Counted from the stretch's first letter, positions 38,103 to 43,920 are shown. The stretch is DNA of 64,000 nucleotides from Anaerococcus senegalensis JC48 (GCF_000321005.1 NZ_HE578907.1:678146-742145), one strand, 5' to 3'. A program made the numbers and translations. The notes: a model not told the origin generated them from the sequence alone.

Positions 38103-39041
38103 CTAATCCCTCAATTCTTTTCCAGTTAATTCTAGAAATACATCATTTAAACTAGGTCTACTTGAACTTAAATGGTCATATTTTGTATTGCATGAATTTA
38201 ATATATCAACAAGATTTAAAATATTTGAATCTTTAGAAAAACTTAATTTACAATTTCTTCCCTTTATTGAAAAATCTATCAAAGAATCCATAGCTTTTAT
38301 TTTTTCAATCAAGTCATCTGATAAATCATCAGATTCAAAAGAAATTTTTTCCTTTAAATTTATAGTATCCTTTAAGCTTTCTGCATCGCCTTTTGCTATT
38401 ATTTTTCCATTATCTAAAATAACTATGTAATCACAAAAACTTTCAACCTCTTCCATATAATGAGAAGTATAGATAATGCTAGCACCTTCCTTATTTAATT
38501 TTTTTATTCCTTCCAAAATATTGTTTCTAGATTGAGGGTCAACTGCAACTGTAGGCTCATCAAAAATAATTAAGTCGGGCTTGTGAGCTATTCCACAAGC
38601 AATATTTAACCTTCTTAGAAGTCCACCAGATAATTGCTTAGGTTTAAATTTAACAAAATCACCAAGACCAACAAGATCTATTGTATTTTTCACGAGAATT
38701 TTTCTTTTATTTTTATCTTTTACGTATAGACCGCAAAAATAATCTATATTTTCATAAACATTAAGCTCATCATAAACACCAACATCTTGAAAAACTACAC
38801 CAATCTTTTCCTTGATTTTAAAAGAATCAGGAGTCATTTCTTCTCCAAAAATTTTAATAGATCCCCCATTATTGTTAAGTAAAGAAAGAATACAAGAAAT
38901 AGTAGTAGATTTTCCAGAGCCATTAGGACCTAAAAGTCCTAAAATCTCTCCTTCATATAAATCCAAATTCAAATTATCAACTGCAATAAAATCTTTGTAT
39001 TTTTTAATCAAAGACCTAACTTCAATAACTTTATAAACCAT
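38103..39041 (-). CDS. ABC transporter ATP-binding protein
   Basis: 312 residues. GPNGSGKST (Walker A), QDVGVYDELNVYENI (Q-loop region), LSGGLLRRLNIACG (signature), LIIFDEPTVAVDP (Walker B) and YTSHYMEE (switch His). The extra C-terminal ~90 residues ending in SLNDVFLELTGKELRD are typical of DrrA/CcmA-type exporters. AAAAGGAGA precedes the ATG. First gene of the exporter operon. Confidence 0.92.
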   Translation of the reverse strand: MVYKVIEVRSLIKKYKDFIAVDNLNLDLYEGEILGLLGPNGSGKSTTISCILSLLNNNGGSIKIFGEEMTPDSFKIKEKIGVVFQDVGVYDELNVYENIDYFCGLYVKDKNKRKILVKNTIDLVGLGDFVKFKPKQLSGGLLRRLNIACGIAHKPDLIIFDEPTVAVDPQSRNNILEGIKKLNKEGASIIYTSHYMEEVESFCDYIVILDNGKIIAKGDAESLKDTINLKEKISFESDDLSDDLIEKIKAMDSLIDFSIKGRNCKLSFSKDSNILNLVDILNSCNTKYDHLSSSRPSLNDVFLELTGKELRD

Positions 39042-39123
39042 AATCTTCTCCTTTTAAAAATTCTATCATAGGATAAGTAATAAACTCGTTATAAAAAAGT
39101 AAAAATTTTGTAAAAATGAGCAC

Positions 39124-39149
39124 AAAAAAAGACGTTGTTTCCAACGTCT
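39124..39149 (-). terminator. Orphan intrinsic terminator at prophage boundary
   Basis: Perfect 8-bp stem AGACGTTG/CAACGTCT with a 4-nt loop and seven T on the minus strand. No minus-strand gene ends here. It lies directly past the tRNA-end-like sequence at 39158-39175, and best fits the terminator of a tRNA gene displaced by phage integration. Confidence 0.7.
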
Positions 39150-39157
39150 AAAATTTT

Positions 39158-39175
39158 TGGTGCGGGATAAAGGAT
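39158..39175 (-). other. Candidate prophage attachment core (tRNA 3' end remnant)
   Basis: On the minus strand this reads ATCCTTTATCCCGCACCA. It can be parsed as the end of a T-loop, the 3' half of a 5-bp T-stem, a 7-nt acceptor strand, discriminator A and CCA. Upstream sequence does not continue as a tRNA. Phages often integrate in tRNA 3' ends and leave such a copy. The intact tRNA and the matching core should lie beyond the right edge. Confidence 0.5.
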
Positions 39176-39210
39176 AAATAGCTTATTTACATACTCACAA
39201 AGCTTTTTTA

Positions 39211-39274
39211 CAACTACATGCAACTACATTTTATTTTATAAAACACCATGTACGTTGGTAACCTGTTGGTAACC
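39211..39274. repeat. Two short direct-repeat pairs next to the candidate att site
   Basis: CAACTACAT occurs at 39211-39219 and 39221-39229. GTTGGTAACC occurs at 39254-39263 and 39265-39274. Paired short direct repeats 35-115 nt from the putative core fit integrase arm-binding sites. The stretch 39176-39356 has no gene. Confidence 0.4.
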
Positions 39275-39356
39275 AAATAATTATTTTTAAATAATATGTT
39301 GTTGGTGTTTTTTATATATATTTTTAGAATTTATATAAATTGGTTTATTTTAAATG

Positions 39357-39400
39357 TTTACGTTTATTATATTGACAACGTAAATATAAAGTGGTAATAT
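39357..39400 (+). promoter_or_regulatory. Promoter with overlapping operator for phage accessory genes
   Basis: TTGACA (39372-39377), a 17-nt spacer and TAATAT (39395-39400). A perfect 8-bp inverted repeat, TTTACGTT (39357-39364) and AACGTAAA (39377-39384), straddles the -35 box, which fits a repressor operator. Confidence 0.6.
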
Positions 39401-39419
39401 ATAATTAACAAAAGGAAAT

Positions 39420-39570
39420 AAAAAAGATAGCCGATGCGGGAACATCAACTATCTAACAATTATAAAGTAGTTTGCGACCCACTTTATAGGAGTATTAAAA
39501 GATTAAATCTTTTAAAATACCCTTATTTAATATCTTACTACTTTATATAAAAAAAACAATTATAAAGGAG
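39420..39570 (+). promoter_or_regulatory. Structured 5' leader with competing hairpins
   Basis: The ~160-nt untranslated leader folds readily: AGATAG/CTATCT (39425-39454) with an inner GATG/CATC. Then a TATAAAGT arm near 39461 can pair either with ACTTTATA just downstream or, as ATAAAGTAG, with CTACTTTAT near 39540. A 10-bp inverted repeat, TTAAAAGATT/AATCTTTTAA, lies between. The distal CTACTTTAT can also pair with the ribosome-site region ATAAAGGAGTAG. Mutually exclusive pairings suggest translational control. Confidence 0.4.
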
Positions 39571-39576
39571 TAGGAA

Positions 39577-39840
39577 ATGAGAATTTACGATAATTACAAT
39601 AATTACACATACGCAAATGGAAAAACAGAAAATGAATTAATAAAAAATTGGAACGAGAATGCAAATGAAAACTTTAGTTGGATTTTAGACGACTTAGGAA
39701 ATTTAAATGAAAAAGAAGATGAAAATATAAAATATTTTTTTGAAGAATGCACAGAAAAACAAGAAAGTTTGATAGGAATAGAATTTATAATAAACCAAAT
39801 AAACAAAATAGAAATAAACAATATTAAAATTTATAAATAA
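39577..39840 (+). CDS. Small acidic phage accessory protein
   Basis: 87 residues, acidic, no signal peptide or membrane segment. It starts MRIYDNYNNYTYANGKTENE after AAAGGAGTAGG. Rich in Asn, Glu and Tyr. I recognise no domain. It is first in a plus-strand cluster of small genes opposite to the phage structural genes, at the attachment-site end where lysogenic conversion and anti-defence genes are usual. Confidence 0.7.
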   Translation: MRIYDNYNNYTYANGKTENELIKNWNENANENFSWILDDLGNLNEKEDENIKYFFEECTEKQESLIGIEFIINQINKIEINNIKIYK

Positions 39841-39852
39841 AGGAGTAAAACA

Positions 39853-40035
39853 ATGACATTTGAAGAATTAAAAAACAAATTTGCAGGCAAAGAAGTTACA
39901 GAAGAAGAATTTGAAGAAATAGAAGAAAATGAATTTGTAAGGGAAGTTGAAAACAACGGTAACAGTGGACAACATTACAATTTAACATGGTATACAGTTT
40001 ATGGCGAAGATGATGAATTTGATATATATGGTTAA
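39853..40035 (+). CDS. Small acidic phage accessory protein
   Basis: 60 residues, strongly acidic (a FEEIEENEF stretch) with a C-terminal strand pair NLTWYTVYGEDDEFDIYG. AAAGGAGT lies before the ATG. It is 12 nt downstream of the previous gene, so co-transcribed. No known function. Size and acidity are typical of DNA-mimic or anti-defence proteins, but that is speculation. Confidence 0.65.
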   Translation: MTFEELKNKFAGKEVTEEEFEEIEENEFVREVENNGNSGQHYNLTWYTVYGEDDEFDIYG

Positions 40036-40055
40036 AATATAAAAATAAAAATCTT

Positions 40056-40370
40056 ATGAATAAAGAAAAAATAGAAAAATTAATAAAAATGGGAGCTAAA
40101 AGGTGGACGATGTTAGATATGGATAGATTGTATCTAAATAATGCAGGTATAAAATTATCCAATATCTATTGCAAATATCGACATACAGGCTCGATAGAAG
40201 AAGCCTTTGTAAATGGAGTATCAGTATCCAATAACAAAGCAAGAAAAATGAAAAATAAAGTAGGTGATGCTTATATAGATTTGAAAACAGATGAGTTGAT
40301 TATGGAAACAAAATACGAAGAAGATGAAGATTTAAAAAGAATTGTAGAAGAAAATTTAAAAACAATATAA
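40056..40370 (+). CDS. Small phage/mobile-element protein
   Basis: 104 residues. GAKRWTMLDMDRLYLNNAG, then FVNGVSVSNNKARKM and DAYIDLKTDEL, gives the pattern of a family I associate with Firmicute mobile elements (RWT-x-DRLYxN ... FNGxxxSNxxAxxM ... YIDxKTxxL), with no assigned function. The start codon has only a weak ribosome site (AAAATCTT), so coupling to the upstream gene 20 nt away is likely. The stop overlaps the T-run of the minus-strand RNA terminator at 40366-40397. Confidence 0.65.
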   Translation: MNKEKIEKLIKMGAKRWTMLDMDRLYLNNAGIKLSNIYCKYRHTGSIEEAFVNGVSVSNNKARKMKNKVGDAYIDLKTDELIMETKYEEDEDLKRIVEENLKTI

Positions 40371-40397
40371 AAATGAGGGGATATTAAATACCCCCTC
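40366..40397 (-). terminator. Terminator of the CRISPR-repeat-like RNA
   Basis: Minus-strand stem GAGGGG/CCCCTC extended by TATT/AATA pairs, followed by ATTTTT. In the plus direction there is no T-run, so it serves the minus strand. Confidence 0.6.
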
Positions 40398-40473
40398 TTG
40401 TATCAGAAACTGAAACACTAATAAAAACATATTTCAATCCGCAAGGCTTTTCACCTTGATGAGCTTTTTGCTT
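40370..40473 (-). ncRNA. Candidate solitary CRISPR-repeat-like RNA (mini-array or RNA anti-CRISPR)
   Basis: A ~100-nt unit with minus-strand extended -10 TGCTATAAT (40480-40488) and terminator at 40366-40397. Near its 5' end is a 5-bp hairpin, CAAGG/CCTTG (40442-40458), directly followed by CGGATTGAAAT (to 40431). A short palindrome ending in GGATTGAAAT is the classic 3' end of type I-C, I-B and III repeats; as I recall, the streptococcal I-C repeat has the same ten bases. ATTGAAAT would be the crRNA 5' handle. About 34 nt of spacer-like sequence follow before the terminator. No second repeat is present, so this is not a normal array. The -35 is poor. Confidence 0.45.
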
Positions 40474-40479
40474 GATTAA

Positions 40480-40488
40480 ATTATAGCA
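40480..40488 (-). promoter_or_regulatory. Extended -10 promoter of the repeat-like RNA
   Basis: Minus-strand TGC followed by a perfect TATAAT. The -35 region 17 nt upstream (TTTTAA) is weak, as tolerated with extended -10 elements. It lies in the 148-nt gap between two plus-strand genes. Confidence 0.5.
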
Positions 40489-40518
40489 CAAATAAAAATA
40501 TATTAAAAGGAGAAAATA

Positions 40519-40950
40519 ATGAAAAAAATAATTAATGGAAAAAGGTACGATACAGAAACAGCAGAATTTATAGGAAAATGGGAAAATCTCGACAATTCAG
40601 CCGATTTACAATACGAGTGTGAAGAAATTTACAGAAAGAAAACAGGAGAGTTTTTTATGTATGGAGAAGGTGGACCAGCTTCAAGTTATGCAATCCAAAC
40701 AGGTACAACTAGTTGGTCTGGCAGCTGTAAAATAACTCCTATAACGGAAGATGAAGCGAAAAAATGGATTGAAGAAAATTTAGATGGCGATGTATATGAA
40801 AGCTTGTTTGAAATAGAAGAAGAAGGTAATATTGCATTTAGTTTATTGATTCCTGAAAACTTACATAATAAATTAAAAAATGAAAGCGAGAAAACAGGAA
40901 AAACTATGAAAGATATAATAGTAGAGGCTTTGGAAAACGAATTGAAATAA
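40519..40950 (+). CDS. Phage accessory protein with C-terminal ribbon-helix-helix-like segment
   Basis: 143 residues. The first ~105 (NGKRYDTETAEFIGKWEN, RKKTGEFFMYGEGGPASSYA, ITEDEAKKWIEENL) resemble a family common in Firmicute mobile elements, function unassigned. The last ~35 (SLLIPENLHNKLKNESEKTG, then KTMKDIIVEALENEL) look like a ribbon-helix-helix DNA-binding module. A DNA-binding tail on an accessory protein suggests autoregulation, much as anti-CRISPR-associated regulators do. AAAAGGAG precedes the ATG and a terminator follows. Confidence 0.65.
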   Translation: MKKIINGKRYDTETAEFIGKWENLDNSADLQYECEEIYRKKTGEFFMYGEGGPASSYAIQTGTTSWSGSCKITPITEDEAKKWIEENLDGDVYESLFEIEEEGNIAFSLLIPENLHNKLKNESEKTGKTMKDIIVEALENELK

Positions 40951-40965
40951 TCATAATCATGCAAT

Positions 40966-40993
40966 AAAGGGACTGTTAATTCAGTCCTTTTTT
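40966..40993 (+). terminator. Terminator of plus-strand accessory cluster
   Basis: Stem GGACTG/CAGTCC (40970-40975 with 40982-40987), 6-nt loop, then six T. Ends the accessory genes 16 nt after the last stop. Confidence 0.8.
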
Positions 40994-41112
40994 ATATGAC
41001 TTAGTTCAAACCTAGTAAATAAGCCAATCCTTTATAATTTAACGTATAATCCGATTAAATGATTAAGTATACCAATAGTATCACTTGCAAAATAACTTTA
41101 AGTTTTTATAAG

Positions 41113-41223
41113 CATAAAAAAAGACACCCCAGGAGCATAGATAATTAATCTAGCTTAATTCCTTCCCAAGTGTCTTTTTGTCTTAGTCTGTCGTAACAAA
41201 ACTAATTGATCAATACTATTATA
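41113..41223 (-). ncRNA. Candidate small RNA, tandem unit 3
   Basis: Minus-strand -10 box TATAAT at 41218-41223, about 95 nt of sequence without an ORF, and a long imperfect hairpin (41122-41175) followed by seven T. The 23 bases from the -10 box match unit 1 in about 18 positions. No good -35 is seen. The hairpin also has T5 on the plus side and could stop transcription both ways. Confidence 0.45.
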
Positions 41224-41232
41224 CTTTACAAA

Positions 41233-41315
41233 ACAAAAAATCCTACCACATTTAAGGTAGGAAATTTCGCAGTCGGCTTTAGCACGACCAGTTCACTATA
41301 TCTACAATAATTATA
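41233..41315 (-). ncRNA. Candidate small RNA, tandem unit 2
   Basis: Minus-strand TGG-TATAAT at 41310-41315 (extended -10), a hairpin GTCG/CGAC (41271-41289), the motif CGAAATTT, then the 7-bp stem TCCTACC/GGTAGGA (41241-41262) and a T-run. The AAATTTC plus CTAC...GTAG stem layout loosely recalls a type V-A CRISPR repeat, though with a longer stem and loop. Confidence 0.45.
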
Positions 41316-41321
41316 CCACAC

Positions 41322-41407
41322 AAAAAAAAGACCACCAGCAAAAGCCAGTGGTCATTGTAGAAAATTTCGTAAACACCATATGCTGCTTACCTATCAATAA
41401 TATTATA
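41322..41407 (-). ncRNA. Candidate small RNA, tandem unit 1
   Basis: Minus-strand TATAAT at 41402-41407, an imperfect hairpin around 41366-41388, CGAAATTTTCTAC (41357-41369), then a strong terminator hairpin GACCAC.../...GTGGTC (41330-41353) with eight T. It shares GTAG(G/A)AAATTTCG with unit 2, the two copies lying exactly 100 nt apart. A 22-codon ORF (41311-41379) crosses it but has a weak ribosome site. Confidence 0.45.
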
Positions 41408-41413
41408 CTATTT

Positions 41414-41779
41414 TCATTTATCAACTTCATCTTCTATGCCGTTTGAGATATATTCATCTAAATCGCCTAACGCTTCATTTAAAAGTTGTTTTCCCTCATC
41501 TCCTAATACCTTCAAAATTGATTCAAACACTTCATCTCTTACTTCTTTGCCAAATGAAGGTGTAAAAGTCCCATCATCTTTCGCATTATCAACTATTACT
41601 TGTTTTGCTGCTCCCACGGCTTTTCCTATAATCTTATTTAACCTGTCTAGGGTATAATTTACCCTTTCATTTTTTATTTCTTTTGTATATTCTTTACTAT
41701 AATTTAAAAAAGTAATTATGCTATATACAATAGCAACAGCTAACATTCCAATTATAAACATTTTTAAATTATTATCCAT
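41414..41779 (-). CDS. Phage holin-like protein (LL-H family type)
   Basis: 121 residues. One N-terminal membrane helix (MFIIGMLAVAIVYSIITFL), then a charged helical domain (NYTLDRLNKIIGKAVGAAKQ, VRDEVFESILKVLGDEGKQL). This is the layout of phage holins of the LL-H group. AAAGGAGATAAT precedes the ATG. It lies downstream of hicAB and the endolysin, in the lysis end of the prophage. A second holin-like protein lies at 43502. The family assignment is tentative. Confidence 0.5.
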   Translation of the reverse strand: MDNNLKMFIIGMLAVAIVYSIITFLNYSKEYTKEIKNERVNYTLDRLNKIIGKAVGAAKQVIVDNAKDDGTFTPSFGKEVRDEVFESILKVLGDEGKQLLNEALGDLDEYISNGIEDEVDK

Positions 41780-41833
41780 ATTATCTCCTTTTTATCCACT
41801 AAAAAAGCGACTACAAATGTAATCGCTTAAAAC

Positions 41834-42178
41834 TTATATACTTAATTTATAAACTGCTAATTGATTTAATGATATACCTTCATCTTCTGCTTCTTCTGAT
41901 AATTTTTTATGAAGAGATTTAGGTATTCTTACATTAAATTTTCCAGAATAATTTTTATCAACTGGTTCTGGTATTTTGTCCCCATCTTCAATCATTAGTT
42001 CTAAATTTGTTTCTAATATTTCCATCACAAGATCATAACATTCATCTAAAGTATCTCCATGACCTCTTACCTCTGGTATTTCTTGAATACAGCCTAGATA
42101 ATAACTTCCACTCTCATCATTCACCTTTTTAACTTTAAAATTCCATGGTAAAGATAAATAATATTTTAAATCTTTCAT
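41834..42178 (-). CDS. hicB: HicB-family antitoxin
   Basis: 114 residues. The N-terminal partial RNase-H-like fold has GSYYLGCIQEIPEVRGHGDTLDEC. The C-terminal part (VRIPKSLHKKLSEEAEDEGI, ending LNQLAVYKL) is a ribbon-helix-helix DNA-binding domain. It neutralises HicA and likely represses the operon at the palindrome 42479-42498. It follows hicA by 33 nt; a near-palindromic GGGGAATAATTTCCCC hairpin lies in that gap and the ribosome site is poor, so expression may depend on structure. Confidence 0.88.
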   Translation of the reverse strand: MKDLKYYLSLPWNFKVKKVNDESGSYYLGCIQEIPEVRGHGDTLDECYDLVMEILETNLELMIEDGDKIPEPVDKNYSGKFNVRIPKSLHKKLSEEAEDEGISLNQLAVYKLSI

Positions 42179-42211
42179 TTTTTTAAAAGTATTTGACTTC
42201 CAAAGGGGAAA

Positions 42212-42451
42212 TTATTCCCCTTCTTCAATTATTTTAAGTATATCATCAACTTGATATTTTTTAACTGGGTTATTTGTTAAAACCAAGTTAAAAACTTTTC
42301 CGTCAGATTTCCTTTTGAAAATTTGATGACTACCTGCATTGTTCTTCCTTTTATCAAAATTTAACCAGCCTAGCATTTTTTCAATTTCATCCGGACTAAT
42401 ATTTCTAGGACTTGCTTTCATTTTCTTGATAAGCTTATCTTTTTTAGTCAA
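42212..42451 (-). CDS. hicA: HicA-family mRNA interferase toxin
   Basis: 79 residues, a dsRNA-binding-fold RNase that cuts mRNA. GSHQIFKR holds the conserved catalytic histidine (G-S-H), and VKKYQVDDILKII is the C-terminal helix. The start codon is TTG, about 9 nt after GGGAGGTG. The toxin is first, as usual for hicAB. It is a stability or defence module inside the lysis region. Confidence 0.88.
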   Translation of the reverse strand: MTKKDKLIKKMKASPRNISPDEIEKMLGWLNFDKRKNNAGSHQIFKRKSDGKVFNLVLTNNPVKKYQVDDILKIIEEGE

Positions 42452-42477
42452 ATACTTTTCACCTCCCTTGTGATATT

Positions 42478-42506
42478 ATAGTACCATATATGATACTATA
42501 AGTCAA
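42478..42506 (-). promoter_or_regulatory. hicAB promoter and operator
   Basis: Minus-strand TTGACT (42501-42506), a 17-nt spacer and TACTAT (42478-42483). A 20-bp palindrome TAGTAxCATATATGxTACTA (42479-42498) fills the spacer and -10, the expected site for HicB autoregulation. Confidence 0.7.
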
Positions 42507-43457
42507 TCAAAACTTAATCCAAGGTGTCGTATCTCCACTTAATCTCCTACAAGCAACATATCTTCTTTCTCCAGAACTTGCTCCAATGTAGGAAATCCAT
42601 CTGTAACCATCACCCTCCCAGACTTGGTCGTAATGTATTGGTTTATTTTTTTGATATTGTGCAACAATAGGAGCATTAGTATTAGGAGCTGACCTAACGT
42701 TACATACGTCTAGAGTTATACCCGTCCAGTTTTCATACTTGATAAATTTCGGACTTGCATTTGAACTTGTACTTGCTTTCTTTATTTCTGGATATACTTG
42801 TTTTCCGCTACTATCATAAACCTTAAATCCGTTCTTTTTCGCCAAATCTATGGCACTATTTAAGTTTTTAAAAGCCCCCTTTTGACTTTTACTATCTCCC
42901 CAAGATTTTCTTACACGATAAATATTATTAGATGTACTTTTACCACTTCCACCCCTCAATCTTTTGTTTACCTCGTTAGCAATATAGGTAAATTTGCTAC
43001 CAAGATAAGGGCCAGGGCAAGAAGTTTGTGCATACCATCTATGCATTTGCAATACTCCGTCTGTGCCTCCAGTATAGGTACAATTTTTAATACCGTTACG
43101 CCTACAAATATCCGTAACTAAATCTATTAGAGTATTTAAAACTCTATCACTTACAAGCCAATTTCCACCATATTGAGAATTTGAAACCTCTATTGTTACA
43201 GCCCTGTTATCACACCAAGCAGAAGATGTCGTCCATGCCCTGTTACATTCGTCTACCACTAAAACTATCCTATTATCATTACCTATCCCATAGTTGCAAG
43301 ACGCTTGTCTTGATGTAGACTTAAAAACACTACCAATACCAGCAGCTGTCAAAACTCCAGCTGTATGATGGATAGCTATTTTTGTAATTGGATGTGTACG
43401 CCTACCACTATGATTAGGACTATAATCTGGAAAACTAACTAAACTACTATTACTCAT
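42507..43457 (-). CDS. Endolysin: N-acetylmuramoyl-L-alanine amidase with SH3-type binding domain
   Basis: 316 residues. Amidase_2/PGRP domain (~20-170): KIAIHHTAG (zinc His), CNYGIGNDNRIVL, VTIEVSN and HRWYAQTSCPGP (second His and Cys ligand). A middle segment (~185-230, RVRKSWGDSKSQKGAF) resembles a cell-wall-anchoring repeat. The C-terminal bacterial SH3-like domain starts near VCNVRSAPNTNAPIVAQY. It cuts host peptidoglycan at the end of infection. No signal peptide, so it relies on a holin. Confidence 0.92.
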   Translation of the reverse strand: MSNSSLVSFPDYSPNHSGRRTHPITKIAIHHTAGVLTAAGIGSVFKSTSRQASCNYGIGNDNRIVLVVDECNRAWTTSSAWCDNRAVTIEVSNSQYGGNWLVSDRVLNTLIDLVTDICRRNGIKNCTYTGGTDGVLQMHRWYAQTSCPGPYLGSKFTYIANEVNKRLRGGSGKSTSNNIYRVRKSWGDSKSQKGAFKNLNSAIDLAKKNGFKVYDSSGKQVYPEIKKASTSSNASPKFIKYENWTGITLDVCNVRSAPNTNAPIVAQYQKNKPIHYDQVWEGDGYRWISYIGASSGERRYVACRRLSGDTTPWIKF

Positions 43458-43474
43458 AATTCCTCCTTATACTT

Positions 43475-43500
43475 AAAAAGGACTAGCATAATACTAGTCC
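43475..43500 (-). terminator. Hairpin terminator between holin-like gene and endolysin
   Basis: Perfect 7-bp stem GGACTAG/CTAGTCC with T5 on the minus strand, two bases past the upstream stop codon. It probably lets some transcription through. Confidence 0.75.
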
Positions 43501-43501
43501 C

Positions 43502-43867
43502 CTATTTTTTTAAATTTCTTACTTCTTCCTTAATTTCTTCCGCCATTTCCTTGGTTGCCAATTCCTTGGTAGTGGAATGTAATAAGTCAATCTTATCATC
43601 AATCCTATCCACCTTAGAATTTAAATCATCAAAACTTTGTTTACTATCGCAAGAATGCTTATTTAAGCTCGTTTTGTACAAATCCAGCCCTGATGTATTT
43701 TTAGCAATGATTTCCGTTAGTTTATCATTAATTTCATTACTTCTTTCAAATTGCTTATCTTGATTTTTTTGCCAAACTCTTCTGTCTGAAATATAAAAAT
43801 ACAAAAATAAACCTGCTATAACTATCAAGATTCCATATTCACTTATTGCCTTTGCTAACTCTAACAC
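43502..43867 (-). CDS. Holin / hemolysin XhlA-like phage protein
   Basis: 121 residues starting at GTG 43867. ILIVIAGLFLYFYI is an N-terminal membrane helix. The rest is coiled coil (FDDLNSKVDRIDDKIDLLHS). This resembles BhlA- or XhlA-type lysis accessory proteins encoded just before phage amidases. It may be the true holin or may help attach the lytic complex to the membrane. Confidence 0.6.
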   Translation of the reverse strand: MLELAKAISEYGILIVIAGLFLYFYISDRRVWQKNQDKQFERSNEINDKLTEIIAKNTSGLDLYKTSLNKHSCDSKQSFDDLNSKVDRIDDKIDLLHSTTKELATKEMAEEIKEEVRNLKK

Positions 43868-43894
43868 AATTTTCTCACTTCCTTTCTAATATAT

Positions 43895-43918
43895 AAAAAA
43901 GAGAGCTTACACTCCCTT
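43895..43918 (-). terminator. Weak intercistronic hairpin
   Basis: GGGAG/CTCTC stem with six T on the minus strand, just past the stop of the carbohydrate-binding-module protein. Confidence 0.5.
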
Positions 43919-43920
43919 AA

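Noticed and set aside
39158-39240. A complete tRNA gene at the prophage edge
   Set aside because: Only the last ~18 bases fit; no T-loop, anticodon or D arm can be folded from the sequence beyond.
40431-40462. A true CRISPR array
   Set aside because: Only one repeat-like element is present; no second copy at 60-70 nt spacing and no cas genes in the window. Treated as a solitary repeat-like RNA instead.
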